Source of the DNA: a virus
IMG/VR virus record: IMGVR_UViG_3300024353_000100
Coordinates: 1-31,579 of that record
Length of the DNA: 31,579 bases
Reading direction: 5' to 3' (one strand)
Shown here: one piece after another, positions 16,500 to 24,600 of the stretch
Layout of the letters: each line of letters starts with the position of its first letter
Position numbering within the stretch: position 1 is the first letter of the stretch
Notes under the pieces: model-generated
What the model was told of the DNA's origin: nothing
Seen by the model: the letters and a program-made list of their open reading frames with translations, nothing else
Database searches by the model: none
Position numbers and translations under genes: made by a program

Positions 16500-16997
16500 T
16501 TATGTCGCCTCAAATCCGTATGAGGACCGCAATCTCTGATGCCAGGAACGTTTGATATGAGGCACGAGGAGATCACTCAGATCCTTCTGATATTGTCGCT
16601 TTAATCCCATGAGTTCATCTATGGCCTGTATGCGTTTCTCGGTCAGTGCCTCTTGCTTCTTTGCTTCCTTGATCTTGATATGTCCACCCCAGCCTGTAAG
16701 GGCCAGATTTGCTAAAGAGATCCCGGTGGCCCATTTGCCTTGGCGGCGGGCCTCACGCAAACTCTCTTTTTTTAATCCAACCCTTTCGCCTGCCTGGCGG
16801 CCTCTCTCTTTAAGGCGTTCTCTACCCATCTCCCGGCTGGCTTCGGCGGATTTTGCCTGTTCCTCTTCGCCTGCCTTGGCAGATATATATTGTAGGGTTA
16901 TATCCTCGGTAGGGGCAATGGCCCGCACATCCTGCGGCGTGGCCATGACCCTGCGCAATGCCCGCCCATAATAATAATCCGTTGCACCGTTCATCAT
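16500..16997 (-). CDS. Short coiled-coil internal virion protein candidate, 165 residues
   Basis: Two consecutive ATG codons at 16997 and 16994 follow AAGGAG at 4 or 7 bases; the first is used here. The protein is rich in Glu, Arg, Lys and Ala (about 40-90, a likely coiled coil). A hydrophobic stretch follows, ATGISLANLALTGWGG (90-105), which aligns with STGINLATLGMGG in the next gene including the preceding GL-[KA]-[KR]-E helix. A further helix and a basic C terminus end GFEAT. The start overlaps the stop of the upstream 53-codon membrane gene by four bases (ATGA), indicating translational coupling. Size, helix content and position resemble small internal core proteins of podophages. No database family is recognised. 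Confidence 0.75.
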   Translation of the reverse strand: MMNGATDYYYGRALRRVMATPQDVRAIAPTEDITLQYISAKAGEEEQAKSAEASREMGRERLKERGRQAGERVGLKKESLREARRQGKWATGISLANLALTGWGGHIKIKEAKKQEALTEKRIQAIDELMGLKRQYQKDLSDLLVPHIKRSWHQRLRSSYGFEAT

Positions 16998-17155
16998 CTA
17001 TCTCCTTTTTTACCGAATATGAATAGTAACCCGCCAACCACTATATGCGCCCATACAATAACGCAGCCCAAATCACTTGTTCCGAGGTCAGTCACTATTC
17101 CACCCGTCATGCCCATGAATATAATTACAAGGCCGAATCTTTGAAATAGATCCAT
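16994..17155 (-). CDS. Tiny two-helix membrane protein, 53 residues
   Basis: ATG at 17155; TGA at 16996-16994 overlaps the next gene's ATG. Two hydrophobic segments, FGLVIIFMGMTGGIV (7-21) and CVIVWAHIVVGGLLFIF (31-47), are joined by a short acidic turn (TDLGTSDLG), with a basic end KKGDR. This is a helical hairpin topology. Small two-helix proteins among phage structural genes are often holins or virion membrane proteins, but no lysin gene is next to it, so the role stays open. The ribosome-binding site is weak (GAAGG touches the start, GGAG lies 14 bases away). The overlap with the following gene and the well-formed hydrophobic pattern support it as real. Confidence 0.65.
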   Translation of the reverse strand: MDLFQRFGLVIIFMGMTGGIVTDLGTSDLGCVIVWAHIVVGGLLFIFGKKGDR

Positions 17156-17179
17156 CCTTCAATAGCTTTCTCCTTATCC

Positions 17180-17210
17180 GATTATCATGATTACCACGAT
17201 TATCAGATTA
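17180..17210. repeat. Simple 9-bp intergenic repeat, family E
   Basis: Tandem units GATTATCAT, GATTACCAC, GATTATCA and GATTA upstream of the tiny membrane gene. Together with the palindromic repeat at 17269-17344 they make up most of the 196-base gap between the nozzle-type gene and the membrane gene. No ORF or clear promoter was found in the gap. Confidence 0.65.
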
Positions 17211-17268
17211 ATTTCCCCACCATACCATCCCGCCATACCCAGGCAATCAAGCCACCCTCAATTTTCTC

Positions 17269-17344
17269 GCCACGAAGGCACTAAGGCGCGAAGTTGTTTG
17301 TATATATCTAATTGTTTTTCTTTGTGTCTTGGTGTCTTAGTGGC
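17269..17344. repeat. Palindromic intergenic repeat, family A copy 3
   Basis: A 76-bp imperfect palindrome from gccacgaaggcactaaggc to gtgtcttggtgtcttagtggc's last bases, with an AT-rich centre. It lies immediately downstream of the stop of the 1237-residue tail gene, where it could act as a transcript-end hairpin. Confidence 0.85.
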
Positions 17345-17351
17345 AAATTCT

Positions 17352-20300
17352 TCACGTATCCTCCCGTATGACCTTATATTGCATATTCCATCCCAACACT
17401 CGCACACCTTTACTCTCACTGGAGGTGCTCACGGAAAACTCGATCCTATGGGACCATCCCTGAAGATTCAGGTTCTGCGTTGCCCTGGTATGCCGGTTGC
17501 TTCCGTCTGCATCAAGGGCAGTCAATTTAGTGATGATGGCACTCGTATCATTTTCATCCTGAACCAATACATCCTCACCTAGTGTGGCTGTCAGGCCGTC
17601 TCCTGAGATGGAGACAATATCGTATGTACCATCATTAGCTGTGCCACCCGAAACTGTAATCTCATCGCCTGCGTTGAAACCCGCAGTGTTAAAGTTTCCT
17701 CCAACGGTGACAATGGTATCCGGGGATGCGGTCTTGGAGAACGTGATGTCAGAAACCCCGATAATCCTGGCGCCAAACAATGTAGTGGCAGATGCAGAGC
17801 CATCCTTGTAGTGCTTGATGGTCACGGCTACATCCTCGGTTGTGGAGATACATGCCAGCTTGACCCGCCTGATCTCCGTGTAATCGAACATATCCCCGGT
17901 GGGGATAAGATCCGCACCCGCAACCTTCTGGGCAATGGGATTGCCGTCCCAGTCTGTGCCATGCTCCAGTCGCATCATATGGCCGTTATCCCGGAGCCCA
18001 TATAAATATTCCGCCCCGTAATCATCCGCTACGCGAAATGCGGCCTGGGGATAGGCATCCGAGCCTGCCGGGACCTTGACAAACCATTTTTTTCTCACCA
18101 GATCCAGGCAAAGACAGACATTGCATGTGGTCTGCCCGGAGCCGGAAGGAATCCAGAGATTGTATTCCATGTTATCCGGATCCACCTTCCCGTGTGATTT
18201 ATCGATCGCGGCATAATTGATACACCGGGCATCGGTCTTGTCAAAATAACATCTGATCTTCTTTCCTATTGTAGGCACGAGCACCCCGGCATCAAAGATC
18301 ACCGGGCCTATGTAGGAGAGCCAGATGGCAATGTTTCGCACTGCTTCAGCGCCTATGTCATATCCAACCTCCGCAGTATCCATCGTCTCAGAGGCAGGAC
18401 ATCCTATGATGCTCGAGATCTGATGTATCTGCCAGTTAGTTACATCATAGCCGATTAAAACATAGGTCTCTGTGGACTTGGTAAAGATCCCCGTGGTATA
18501 GATAGATGATCCGAAACGGTTATAGATCTCGCAATATGCGCTGAGATCCTCACTCCCGCCGAAATATAGCGGCCCCCTGGAGCCAAAAGAACTATCCTCT
18601 CCGTTGAATACGGATGTGGTGTTGGCCATGCCGTAATCGACCCGGTTGCCTTCTTTGCCATCCACAAATCCGCACAACAAGGGCCGGTTTCTGTACTGGG
18701 CAGGAAATTTATAGCCCTTGATGGTTCTCTGTGCGGGGATTCCCATAACGGTATCAATGACTACTTCTGCGGGACCACCCTCTGTGCCTGTAAGCGTTCC
18801 ATCCACTGAAATTTCATAGTAATAAAGATTTTTCCCAAATAAGGTTTGTCTGAATTCATCTTTTTCATCTGGCGGCTTCCAGCTTAATATCCCGGTTCTA
18901 TTGAAAGACTTATTCACGCCTTCCGTACCGGGAAGCCCATACGTGCTATCGGATTGTCCTTCGCCAGTATTGTATTGTGCCCCATCCCACCATCCGATTC
19001 TCATTTTTACGCTATTCGTATTTATAAGATCGGCTATCATCTCAAAACGAATTGCCGACATGCGTTCCTCAAATCCAACTATTATCGGATTATTTACATC
19101 AAGTGCATCAATGACGGCACCAACAGGATAATCCGTATATGAAGGCAAAAGTACATCCATGGTGTAGTCTTTATAATCTCCGGTTCCAGCAGTATCCTCC
19201 GGCAATTTATAGGTAAAAGCATATCCGCTATCAGCGTTGTACCAATCAGCGGAGGCATTGGTGTCTACGTAATAATGGGGAACCCTGGTAAAGATGGCAC
19301 CTGCGGCATTCTCCGCCGTAAATGTCGCCCCTGCAAAATAGGCTGTCATACCACCGTTTAACAGGTAGGTTAAGGTATAGGTTCCATCATTATTCGTTGT
19401 TCCTGTGACTACAACGCTATCTCCTGGTCGAAAGCCGGCCCATTGGAAATTATCTCCTTCATTTACCAATTGAATTTTGGTTACATCTGCCCCATATGCG
19501 AAGCCAGCCCAAGAGGGATAGAAACCCACAGCGGGAATTGAGGTCTTCGCTGTAACTGTGCGGACCAGGGCATTTGCTGTTATTTCAGTGCCTATTTGCA
19601 GATTCCCATAATCTATCGCATTCACTTCGTGTATGTACGAATAACCATGGCCGTATGGTACTGAGCCGGATTGCACTGTTTTAATCACGCCATCGCTGTT
19701 TGTTGAACTCGCAGCCGCAGTGCGCCCTCTCGTTACTTGGAAGCTTATCGTTGGCCTATAAACCCCATCCCAGTTGTCCGGGATATTCTGAAATGGTGCA
19801 TCTACGGTAATATGATAGATTTCAGCACTTCCGGCTGATAGTTCAAAAACATAGGCGTAAAGATATAGCCCCTCAAAGTGAAGCGGCCTAGCCGATCCAT
19901 CGGTAGATGTAAATGAGAAAGTCCCGGTTTGTTTCATCGCTCCACTACCATTATCGGTTCCGTCCGAGGTACCGGCGGTAGATACAAGAGCCGTTCCATC
20001 CCAAAATTTGCAAGTGAGTGTGGCCGAGCCTGTAGCGTTTACAGATTTTAAGTAATATTTAAATGCCTGAGCAGGTCTTGTGGTGAGAATAATCCATTTA
20101 TTTCCTGGTGTATCTCCATCGATGGAAACTATCTGGTCTTCGGTCTGAAGAGCATTATTAACTTTTTCGGTATGGTCCTTGGCATCTATATGGTAAGGTT
20201 TGTCTGCGACAGTAATTTTTGCACTTGTATTGGCTTCAGCAGTAAGCACGCCTGTTTCGAGCGTAAGGGTTCCGGCGGCAACGCCTGTTAATACAAATTC

Positions 20301-21065
20301 AGCATTATTATTCGCTGATAGTGTAACAATGATTTGATGACCGACTTTAAACCCGGCAGTTATAAACCCTGAACCGCCATCAGTAATGGTATCATCTCCG
20401 GCCCCGCCATCCACAAAGCTAATATCGGTTGCCCCGATAATAGTTGGGACATAGAACGTGAAAAATCCCGCACAGCGGCTCTCTACCCCGGCATAGATGC
20501 AGGATTCCTTCTCATTGGTGTATGCTATATAGCCCTGGGGATAGGGCGAAAACCGGCCCAGACCCGCTCCCGCTGCATCCGTGTGCAGGACACTTGCCTG
20601 AAAATCACCCTGGGATGGAATTGTCGTGCGATTCTCTTTTACTGCGGATAGGGACAAACCGGTGTTCTCTGCCTGGACCAGGACATATGATTTAACTGCG
20701 TATGGGGTGCGAAGCTGTATGCCGCTGCGGCCTTTAAGATATGTGGTAAGTGCAGTCGTGTTGATCTTGGTATAGCCATTTACACCCTCAAGGCCGAAAT
20801 CCTTATACCGGTAATTCTCAAGAACGGAGAAATTCTGCTCCCCGATCTTCAGCGGATCCTCGCTCGGATCCCACTCGCCGATAAAAAGAAACTGCTTGCG
20901 CATCAGGTCGATATTTTCCGTTTGAGGCATGCCCAGGGTGAAGAGATTGGGTTTTCTCTCTGTTGTTATGATCTCCGTATCCTGGCCCTCAAGGATTTCG
21001 AGCGGAAAAGCGGGCGGCTTCCTTTCCGGGATCACTATTTCTTTGGGTTTTTTGTTATCAGCCAT
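17352..21065 (-). CDS. Large beta-rich tail protein, nozzle (tail tubular B) position
   Basis: 1237 residues, ATG at 21065. After a proline/lysine-rich N terminus (KPKEIVIPERKPPAFP) the protein is almost entirely beta-type, rich in Gly, Thr, Asp and aromatic residues, as are podophage nozzle and tail tubular B proteins. Three copies of an Ig-like module are visible at about 207-284, 522-592 and 1098-1179. Each has an A-G-F-x-x-G-[DH] turn; copies 2 and 3 also share N-D-G-T-Y. Residues about 730-1000 (VNKSFNRTGILSW, PAQYRNRPLLCGFVD, TYVLIGYDVTNWQIH) look like propeller-type strands. The gene follows the adaptor genes and precedes the ejection genes, as expected for a nozzle. A surface spike fusion is an alternative. 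Only 14 bases separate it from the preceding gene, and the ribosome-binding site is poor. Confidence 0.7.
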   Translation of the reverse strand: MADNKKPKEIVIPERKPPAFPLEILEGQDTEIITTERKPNLFTLGMPQTENIDLMRKQFLFIGEWDPSEDPLKIGEQNFSVLENYRYKDFGLEGVNGYTKINTTALTTYLKGRSGIQLRTPYAVKSYVLVQAENTGLSLSAVKENRTTIPSQGDFQASVLHTDAAGAGLGRFSPYPQGYIAYTNEKESCIYAGVESRCAGFFTFYVPTIIGATDISFVDGGAGDDTITDGGSGFITAGFKVGHQIIVTLSANNNAEFVLTGVAAGTLTLETGVLTAEANTSAKITVADKPYHIDAKDHTEKVNNALQTEDQIVSIDGDTPGNKWIILTTRPAQAFKYYLKSVNATGSATLTCKFWDGTALVSTAGTSDGTDNGSGAMKQTGTFSFTSTDGSARPLHFEGLYLYAYVFELSAGSAEIYHITVDAPFQNIPDNWDGVYRPTISFQVTRGRTAAASSTNSDGVIKTVQSGSVPYGHGYSYIHEVNAIDYGNLQIGTEITANALVRTVTAKTSIPAVGFYPSWAGFAYGADVTKIQLVNEGDNFQWAGFRPGDSVVVTGTTNNDGTYTLTYLLNGGMTAYFAGATFTAENAAGAIFTRVPHYYVDTNASADWYNADSGYAFTYKLPEDTAGTGDYKDYTMDVLLPSYTDYPVGAVIDALDVNNPIIVGFEERMSAIRFEMIADLINTNSVKMRIGWWDGAQYNTGEGQSDSTYGLPGTEGVNKSFNRTGILSWKPPDEKDEFRQTLFGKNLYYYEISVDGTLTGTEGGPAEVVIDTVMGIPAQRTIKGYKFPAQYRNRPLLCGFVDGKEGNRVDYGMANTTSVFNGEDSSFGSRGPLYFGGSEDLSAYCEIYNRFGSSIYTTGIFTKSTETYVLIGYDVTNWQIHQISSIIGCPASETMDTAEVGYDIGAEAVRNIAIWLSYIGPVIFDAGVLVPTIGKKIRCYFDKTDARCINYAAIDKSHGKVDPDNMEYNLWIPSGSGQTTCNVCLCLDLVRKKWFVKVPAGSDAYPQAAFRVADDYGAEYLYGLRDNGHMMRLEHGTDWDGNPIAQKVAGADLIPTGDMFDYTEIRRVKLACISTTEDVAVTIKHYKDGSASATTLFGARIIGVSDITFSKTASPDTIVTVGGNFNTAGFNAGDEITVSGGTANDGTYDIVSISGDGLTATLGEDVLVQDENDTSAIITKLTALDADGSNRHTRATQNLNLQGWSHRIEFSVSTSSESKGVRVLGWNMQYKVIREDT

Positions 21066-21079
21066 CTGTCGTCTGTCGT

Positions 21080-22291
21080 CTATCTTTCCTTGCTCATCGC
21101 CTTATCCAGGAGCTTCATCATCTCCCGCGTATCTACGCCGCGCTCATAGAGATCCTGGCGCTGAAACAGGAGATTCCTCAGATAGATCTTCACTATTATC
21201 CTTGCGCTCGCATATTTTCGGGCCTTGATCAGGGCACGATAAAGAACATAGAGCACAGCATACAGGCGATATTCGATCGGGATATTACATATATCATCGG
21301 TCAGCTTGGAGAAGAGTACCGTCACATTCTTGCCTGCATTTGCCTCGTCACACACCGGATAAAATCCGAGCCTGCCGGCAAAATCATAATAGAATTCCGG
21401 AGGGCCTGATTTCATCTCCGAAGCATGGCCGATCTGCCGGGGATGAATCTTCATAAGGCCTTTGTCTGGCTCAGTAGTTGTATAGAATTCTATATTGGTA
21501 ATCTCATAACCCCCGATTCCAGCCTCGAACGAAAGGTATCCAATATCATAGTCACCCCACGTAATCGTCAATTCGTCCAAAGAAGTATAGTCAGCATCTC
21601 CCACGAGTACATCGTCGTTAGTATCATAAAGCGCAACTACAAACGGCCCACTGCCACCGCCCTCAGCTGCAATAGTCAACCTAATCTTCGTCGGTCTATA
21701 GCTCTCTACCCACGTGCGTAGCTCATCTAAATACCCAATTGGATTCTCCGGGGCAAACACCCACTGAGAGCCGTCCCAAACTGGCTGATCGGTACCATAC
21801 ATACCAAGGGGATAAGTTTCCCAATTTGTATTATCAAAATGCTGAATCCAACCCGGACCACCTCGCAGACACGCATAGATTTTGATGCAACCGCTCGGTT
21901 TGGCATATTCCAGTTGATTCTCTACCAGAGTAATAACGTCCGATGTCTCGTAACACAGGGCCTTGCTTGAGATATCCATGCATGCCTGCTTCTTCCAGTT
22001 TTCGATCTCATCATCACCGAAGAGCAATGCACTGGGCTCGGCCAGCAATGCCCGGACATATGCGGCTATATCCGACCATGTGTCCGTGACAGTTATTACA
22101 GCTGTTCCGCATGCGGTGGGATCGGCAATCAAGATATTGGTCCGGCCGATAGTGGTAGAATTTTGGAGCGTGAATCCTGTGCCTGCCACGGTCCAGATGA
22201 ATGGCGGACATCCGCCTGTAACAGTGATCGTCTTCTCTTCACTCCTGTCGATTGTTTCCGGGTTACCGGCATCGTATGCAAAATCGGCCAT
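21080..22291 (-). CDS. Adaptor-like neck protein with two extra beta domains, 403 residues
   Basis: I chose ATG at 22291, which has GGAG eight bases upstream. A longer in-frame GTG at 22351 lacks a site and overlaps the preceding gene. Residues about 15-70 form an Ig-like domain (GGCPPFIWTVAGTGF, CGTAVITVTD). Residues 73-142 and 277-398 match the 208-residue protein at 22955-23581 segment by segment: MDISSKALCYE, LEYAKPSGCIKI, IHPRQIGH, SGPPEFYYDFA, LGFYPVCDEA, LRNLLFQRQDLYERG. Between them a beta-rich block (about 143-277: WIQHFDNTNWETYPLG, SLDELTITWGDYD) interrupts the shared fold. The shared helical fold suggests a head-tail connector; the insert would project from the particle and could bind a surface. 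Specific function is inferred. Confidence 0.75.
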   Translation of the reverse strand: MADFAYDAGNPETIDRSEEKTITVTGGCPPFIWTVAGTGFTLQNSTTIGRTNILIADPTACGTAVITVTDTWSDIAAYVRALLAEPSALLFGDDEIENWKKQACMDISSKALCYETSDVITLVENQLEYAKPSGCIKIYACLRGGPGWIQHFDNTNWETYPLGMYGTDQPVWDGSQWVFAPENPIGYLDELRTWVESYRPTKIRLTIAAEGGGSGPFVVALYDTNDDVLVGDADYTSLDELTITWGDYDIGYLSFEAGIGGYEITNIEFYTTTEPDKGLMKIHPRQIGHASEMKSGPPEFYYDFAGRLGFYPVCDEANAGKNVTVLFSKLTDDICNIPIEYRLYAVLYVLYRALIKARKYASARIIVKIYLRNLLFQRQDLYERGVDTREMMKLLDKAMSKER

Positions 22292-22319
22292 TTCTATTAC
22301 TCCGCCTCCGGCGGATTCA

Positions 22320-22553
22320 TCACTTCCGGTCAGGGTCTTCTTTTGCCCCACCGGACGTTTGCGAACTCTTTTTTTCTCCGGGCTTCAGGGACTCGCCTGA
22401 GTCTTTTTTTTTAACCTTCCCGTTAAACAGACATGCTAAATACTCACGGATATCCTCCTGAGTGAGGTTCTCCCTTTCCATAACCTTCATCAAGGTGAGT
22501 GCATCCTGAAGAAAGCCCCTTGAAAATACTTGTAATTTAGAAAGATCTTTCAT
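22320..22553 (-). CDS. Small helical protein of the neck cluster, 77 residues
   Basis: The ATG at 22553 overlaps the upstream stop as ATGA, so it is preferred over the in-frame ATG at 22565. Residues 1-45 are amphipathic helices (KLQVFSRGFLQDALTLMKVM, then NLTQEDIREYLACLF); the rest is a lysine/serine-rich disordered tail (KVKKKDSGESLKPGEKKS). The first part could form a small helical bundle. No family is recognised. The tight coupling between two neck-protein genes suggests co-translation with them and perhaps a minor virion or chaperone role. Confidence 0.6.
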   Translation of the reverse strand: MKDLSKLQVFSRGFLQDALTLMKVMERENLTQEDIREYLACLFNGKVKKKDSGESLKPGEKKSSQTSGGAKEDPDRK

Positions 22554-22942
22554 ACACATTCCCATTCATAGTAAATCAACTGTGTATTCTTATAAACATT
22601 ACATTTCGGTCCTGCATAATCTATATATGGAACTAAGAAATCACCCCAATCATCATAATAAGATATACAGGAATCGCATGGCCAGCCTCCACAACCGTCT
22701 CCTCCTTCATTGCACATATTTGGACCCTCGCAGTGCGTTTGATCTCCCCCAGCATCCGCACAAGTATCATTGTAAGTGCCAAGTTTGGCTAAAGATTGAT
22801 ATTGCTTTTTATTCCCTTGTATAAGTTCCCAGGTCGAGCCACCATCTCCCGTTGTGCCCTTGCCAGGAAGAACGCAAGCATTGTTTTGCTTAAGAACCCA
22901 TCCTCCAGTCGTGCATCTGACGTATCCTGTTACAGTTGGCAT
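22550..22942 (-). CDS. Cysteine-rich protein (10 Cys), 130 residues, unknown
   Basis: ATG at 22942, 12 bases after the stop of the first adaptor paralog; TGA overlaps the next start. Ten cysteines are present, six of them in a Gly/Asp-rich core (about 68-95: DTCADAGGDQTHCEGPNMC, CGGWPCDSC). There is no signal peptide, and the spacing is not that of a simple zinc ribbon. The opening PTVTGYVRCTTGGWVLKQ and closing TQLIYYEWECV look like beta strands. Phage proteins normally fold in the reducing cytoplasm, so a disulfide- or metal-stabilised spike or fibre-like virion protein is unusual. It sits between the two adaptor paralogs. The ribosome-binding site is weak. I do not recognise the family. 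Confidence 0.65.
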   Translation of the reverse strand: MPTVTGYVRCTTGGWVLKQNNACVLPGKGTTGDGGSTWELIQGNKKQYQSLAKLGTYNDTCADAGGDQTHCEGPNMCNEGGDGCGGWPCDSCISYYDDWGDFLVPYIDYAGPKCNVYKNTQLIYYEWECV

Positions 22943-22954
22943 TACGGTTTCAGA

Positions 22955-23581
22955 TTAATCCTTTACAGTTACGGTCCGGTCCGCGAGTTTCATCATATCC
23001 CTGTAGTCCTGGCCTCGCTCCTGGAGATCCTGCCGGTGAAACAGGAGATTATTCAGGTACATGGTCAACACATTATTGGCATTGGCATACATTTTATCCT
23101 TGAGTAACCCGCGATAAAGGCCATAGAGAATGGCATAAGGCTGATATTCATCCGGAAAGGTGGCATCCACTATGCTGTCCACTTCTTTTGCACCCAGGAC
23201 ACCCACTTTTTTTGTGGCACTGGCCGCATCGCACACAGGATATATCCCTATCTTTTTGGCAAATTCATAAAAGAATTGCGGCGGCCCGGAAGTTGTGGAC
23301 CCGAGGTGGCCGATCTGCTTGGGCTCAATTCTATACAAACCCTTATTCTCGAATCGACAGGATATGACCTTGATAATGCCGGTTGGCCTGGCATATTCGA
23401 GTATACCCTCGACCAATGTGAGCTCTTGAGATCCGTCCTCGCAGCATAGGGCCTTGGATGAGATATCGATGGCGGCCTGATCGATCCAGTTATTGACATC
23501 GGTGTTGTCAAAAAACCCGGCTGCCGCCTCATTGAACAGGGTCCGGATCTCGGTGTGGATATTTGCCTTTGTCAGTGCCAT
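22955..23581 (-). CDS. Adaptor-like neck protein, 208 residues (compact paralog)
   Basis: ATG at 23581 with GGAG seven bases upstream. A mostly helical protein. Its N-terminal half (MALTKANIHTEIRTLFNEAA; NWIDQAAIDISSKALCCEDG) resembles small head-completion or tail tubular A-type adaptors. The second half has SGPPQFFYEFAKKIGIYPVC, PDEYQPYAILYGLYRGLL and LNNLLFHRQDLQERGQDYRD. The closely related 403-residue protein two genes downstream has the same segments with a domain inserted after about residue 75. I infer a ring-forming connector beneath the portal; the family name is not certain. Confidence 0.75.
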   Translation of the reverse strand: MALTKANIHTEIRTLFNEAAAGFFDNTDVNNWIDQAAIDISSKALCCEDGSQELTLVEGILEYARPTGIIKVISCRFENKGLYRIEPKQIGHLGSTTSGPPQFFYEFAKKIGIYPVCDAASATKKVGVLGAKEVDSIVDATFPDEYQPYAILYGLYRGLLKDKMYANANNVLTMYLNNLLFHRQDLQERGQDYRDMMKLADRTVTVKD

Positions 23582-23595
23582 GGTTCTTCTCCGTC

Positions 23596-23638
23596 TTAGA
23601 TTTAGATTTTAGATTTTAGATTTCCTTGCCTTTGTGGC
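23596..23638. repeat. Family B repeat joined to a truncated family A arm
   Basis: ttagatttagattttagat (tandem GATTTTA units, 23596-23623) is followed by ccttgcctttgtggca, which equals the right end of the palindromic A repeat. It fills the gap between the two adaptor-type genes. Confidence 0.65.
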
Positions 23639-23642
23639 ATGA

Positions 23643-24560
23643 TTAATATCGTCCGCGATACCGGCCGCCCTGGAGTCTGGCCTGAGCCCGCTCAATGCGC
23701 GACCGGTTTATCTCCTCTGCAAAGATTCCGCCGATCACGGCTGCATCTTTCAGTTCTCCTTTAGGGATCTTAAATATGGATGCTGCACCCGCAGCAATGG
23801 CCTTGCACACCCTGGATGAAAGCCGCCAGAAGGCATAATCCGAAAACACAGGGGAGGGCATGCAGACGTAGGGCACGGTTATGATGTAGGCTGCAGTTCC
23901 GGAAGGAGCATCCAGTACCAGTTGTTTTTCGGCTGCAGGCTGGATGATAAAGGCATCACTCACTGTCCAATCATTGTTGGTACCCTGAAAGAGTGCAGCA
24001 ACCAGCTTCGTGGCACTCGTGACAGAAAGCACATAACCGGTTGACTTATCCGTGGTATTGTGAATAATATCCCTGGGATACACCCTGTTTGTGGAGGTAA
24101 AGAGCAGGCCGTCCTCCTCAACCTCAAGAACACATTCTCCGCCTGATTTTGCGCCGTTTTTAAATGCGGTGCCCTCGATAAGGGATTCTTTGTCCGCCTT
24201 GTCAATGATTGCGAATCTGCCGGGAATATCCTTGTTATCGGTGAGATTTGTCTTGAAGAGTTTCTCGTAGGTGGTCTTCAGGGGCCACGAATAGGTACTG
24301 CCGTCATAGAACTTGACAAAGAACCGCCCATTGCTGTTTTTCATATACAGATCGATAAAATCCGAGGGAAGATCATATGCCTGTTTATCCTCCGCAGTGG
24401 TAATATCCACCGAGGCATGGAGCATCCTGGTCTCACGGCAGAAAATAGCCACTGCCATATCCAGGCATTCATAGATCCTGCGCTGGTTCGCCTGAATATC
24501 GGATGGTGCGGCTTCATCGAGAAAATCCAGGACTTCCCTGGTTAGTTTTTTGCCATCCAT
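23643..24560 (-). CDS. Head-tail adaptor candidate, 305 residues
   Basis: ATG at 24560 with GGAGG five bases upstream. The N-terminal helices (REVLDFLDEAAPSDIQANQR, IYECLDMAVAIFCRETRML) and the following DLPSDFIDLYM stretch are typical of phage neck proteins that dock under the portal. The middle (about 75-230) is beta-rich (FFVKFYDGSTYSW, AAYIITVPYVCMP). The C terminus is helical and ends in an Arg-rich tail, ARLQGGRYRGRY. The position after the capsid block and before the two adaptor-like paralogs supports a connector role. A tail tubular A-type assignment is possible but not proven from sequence alone. Confidence 0.7.
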   Translation of the reverse strand: MDGKKLTREVLDFLDEAAPSDIQANQRRIYECLDMAVAIFCRETRMLHASVDITTAEDKQAYDLPSDFIDLYMKNSNGRFFVKFYDGSTYSWPLKTTYEKLFKTNLTDNKDIPGRFAIIDKADKESLIEGTAFKNGAKSGGECVLEVEEDGLLFTSTNRVYPRDIIHNTTDKSTGYVLSVTSATKLVAALFQGTNNDWTVSDAFIIQPAAEKQLVLDAPSGTAAYIITVPYVCMPSPVFSDYAFWRLSSRVCKAIAAGAASIFKIPKGELKDAAVIGGIFAEEINRSRIERAQARLQGGRYRGRY

Positions 24561-24571
24561 AGGAACCTCCG

Positions 24572-24600
24572 GTTATTGACAATTGATAATTGACAATTAA
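24572..24600. repeat. Simple intergenic repeat, family C
   Basis: attgacaattgataattgac: tandem 8-bp TTGAYAAT units just upstream of the 305-residue gene's neighbour. The unit matches the repeats at 15384 and 26694. Confidence 0.65.

Noticed and set aside
22292-22351. Upstream GTG start for the 403-residue neck protein
   Set aside because: No ribosome-binding site, overlap with the preceding gene, and a low-complexity leader; the ATG at 22291 has a good GGAG site.
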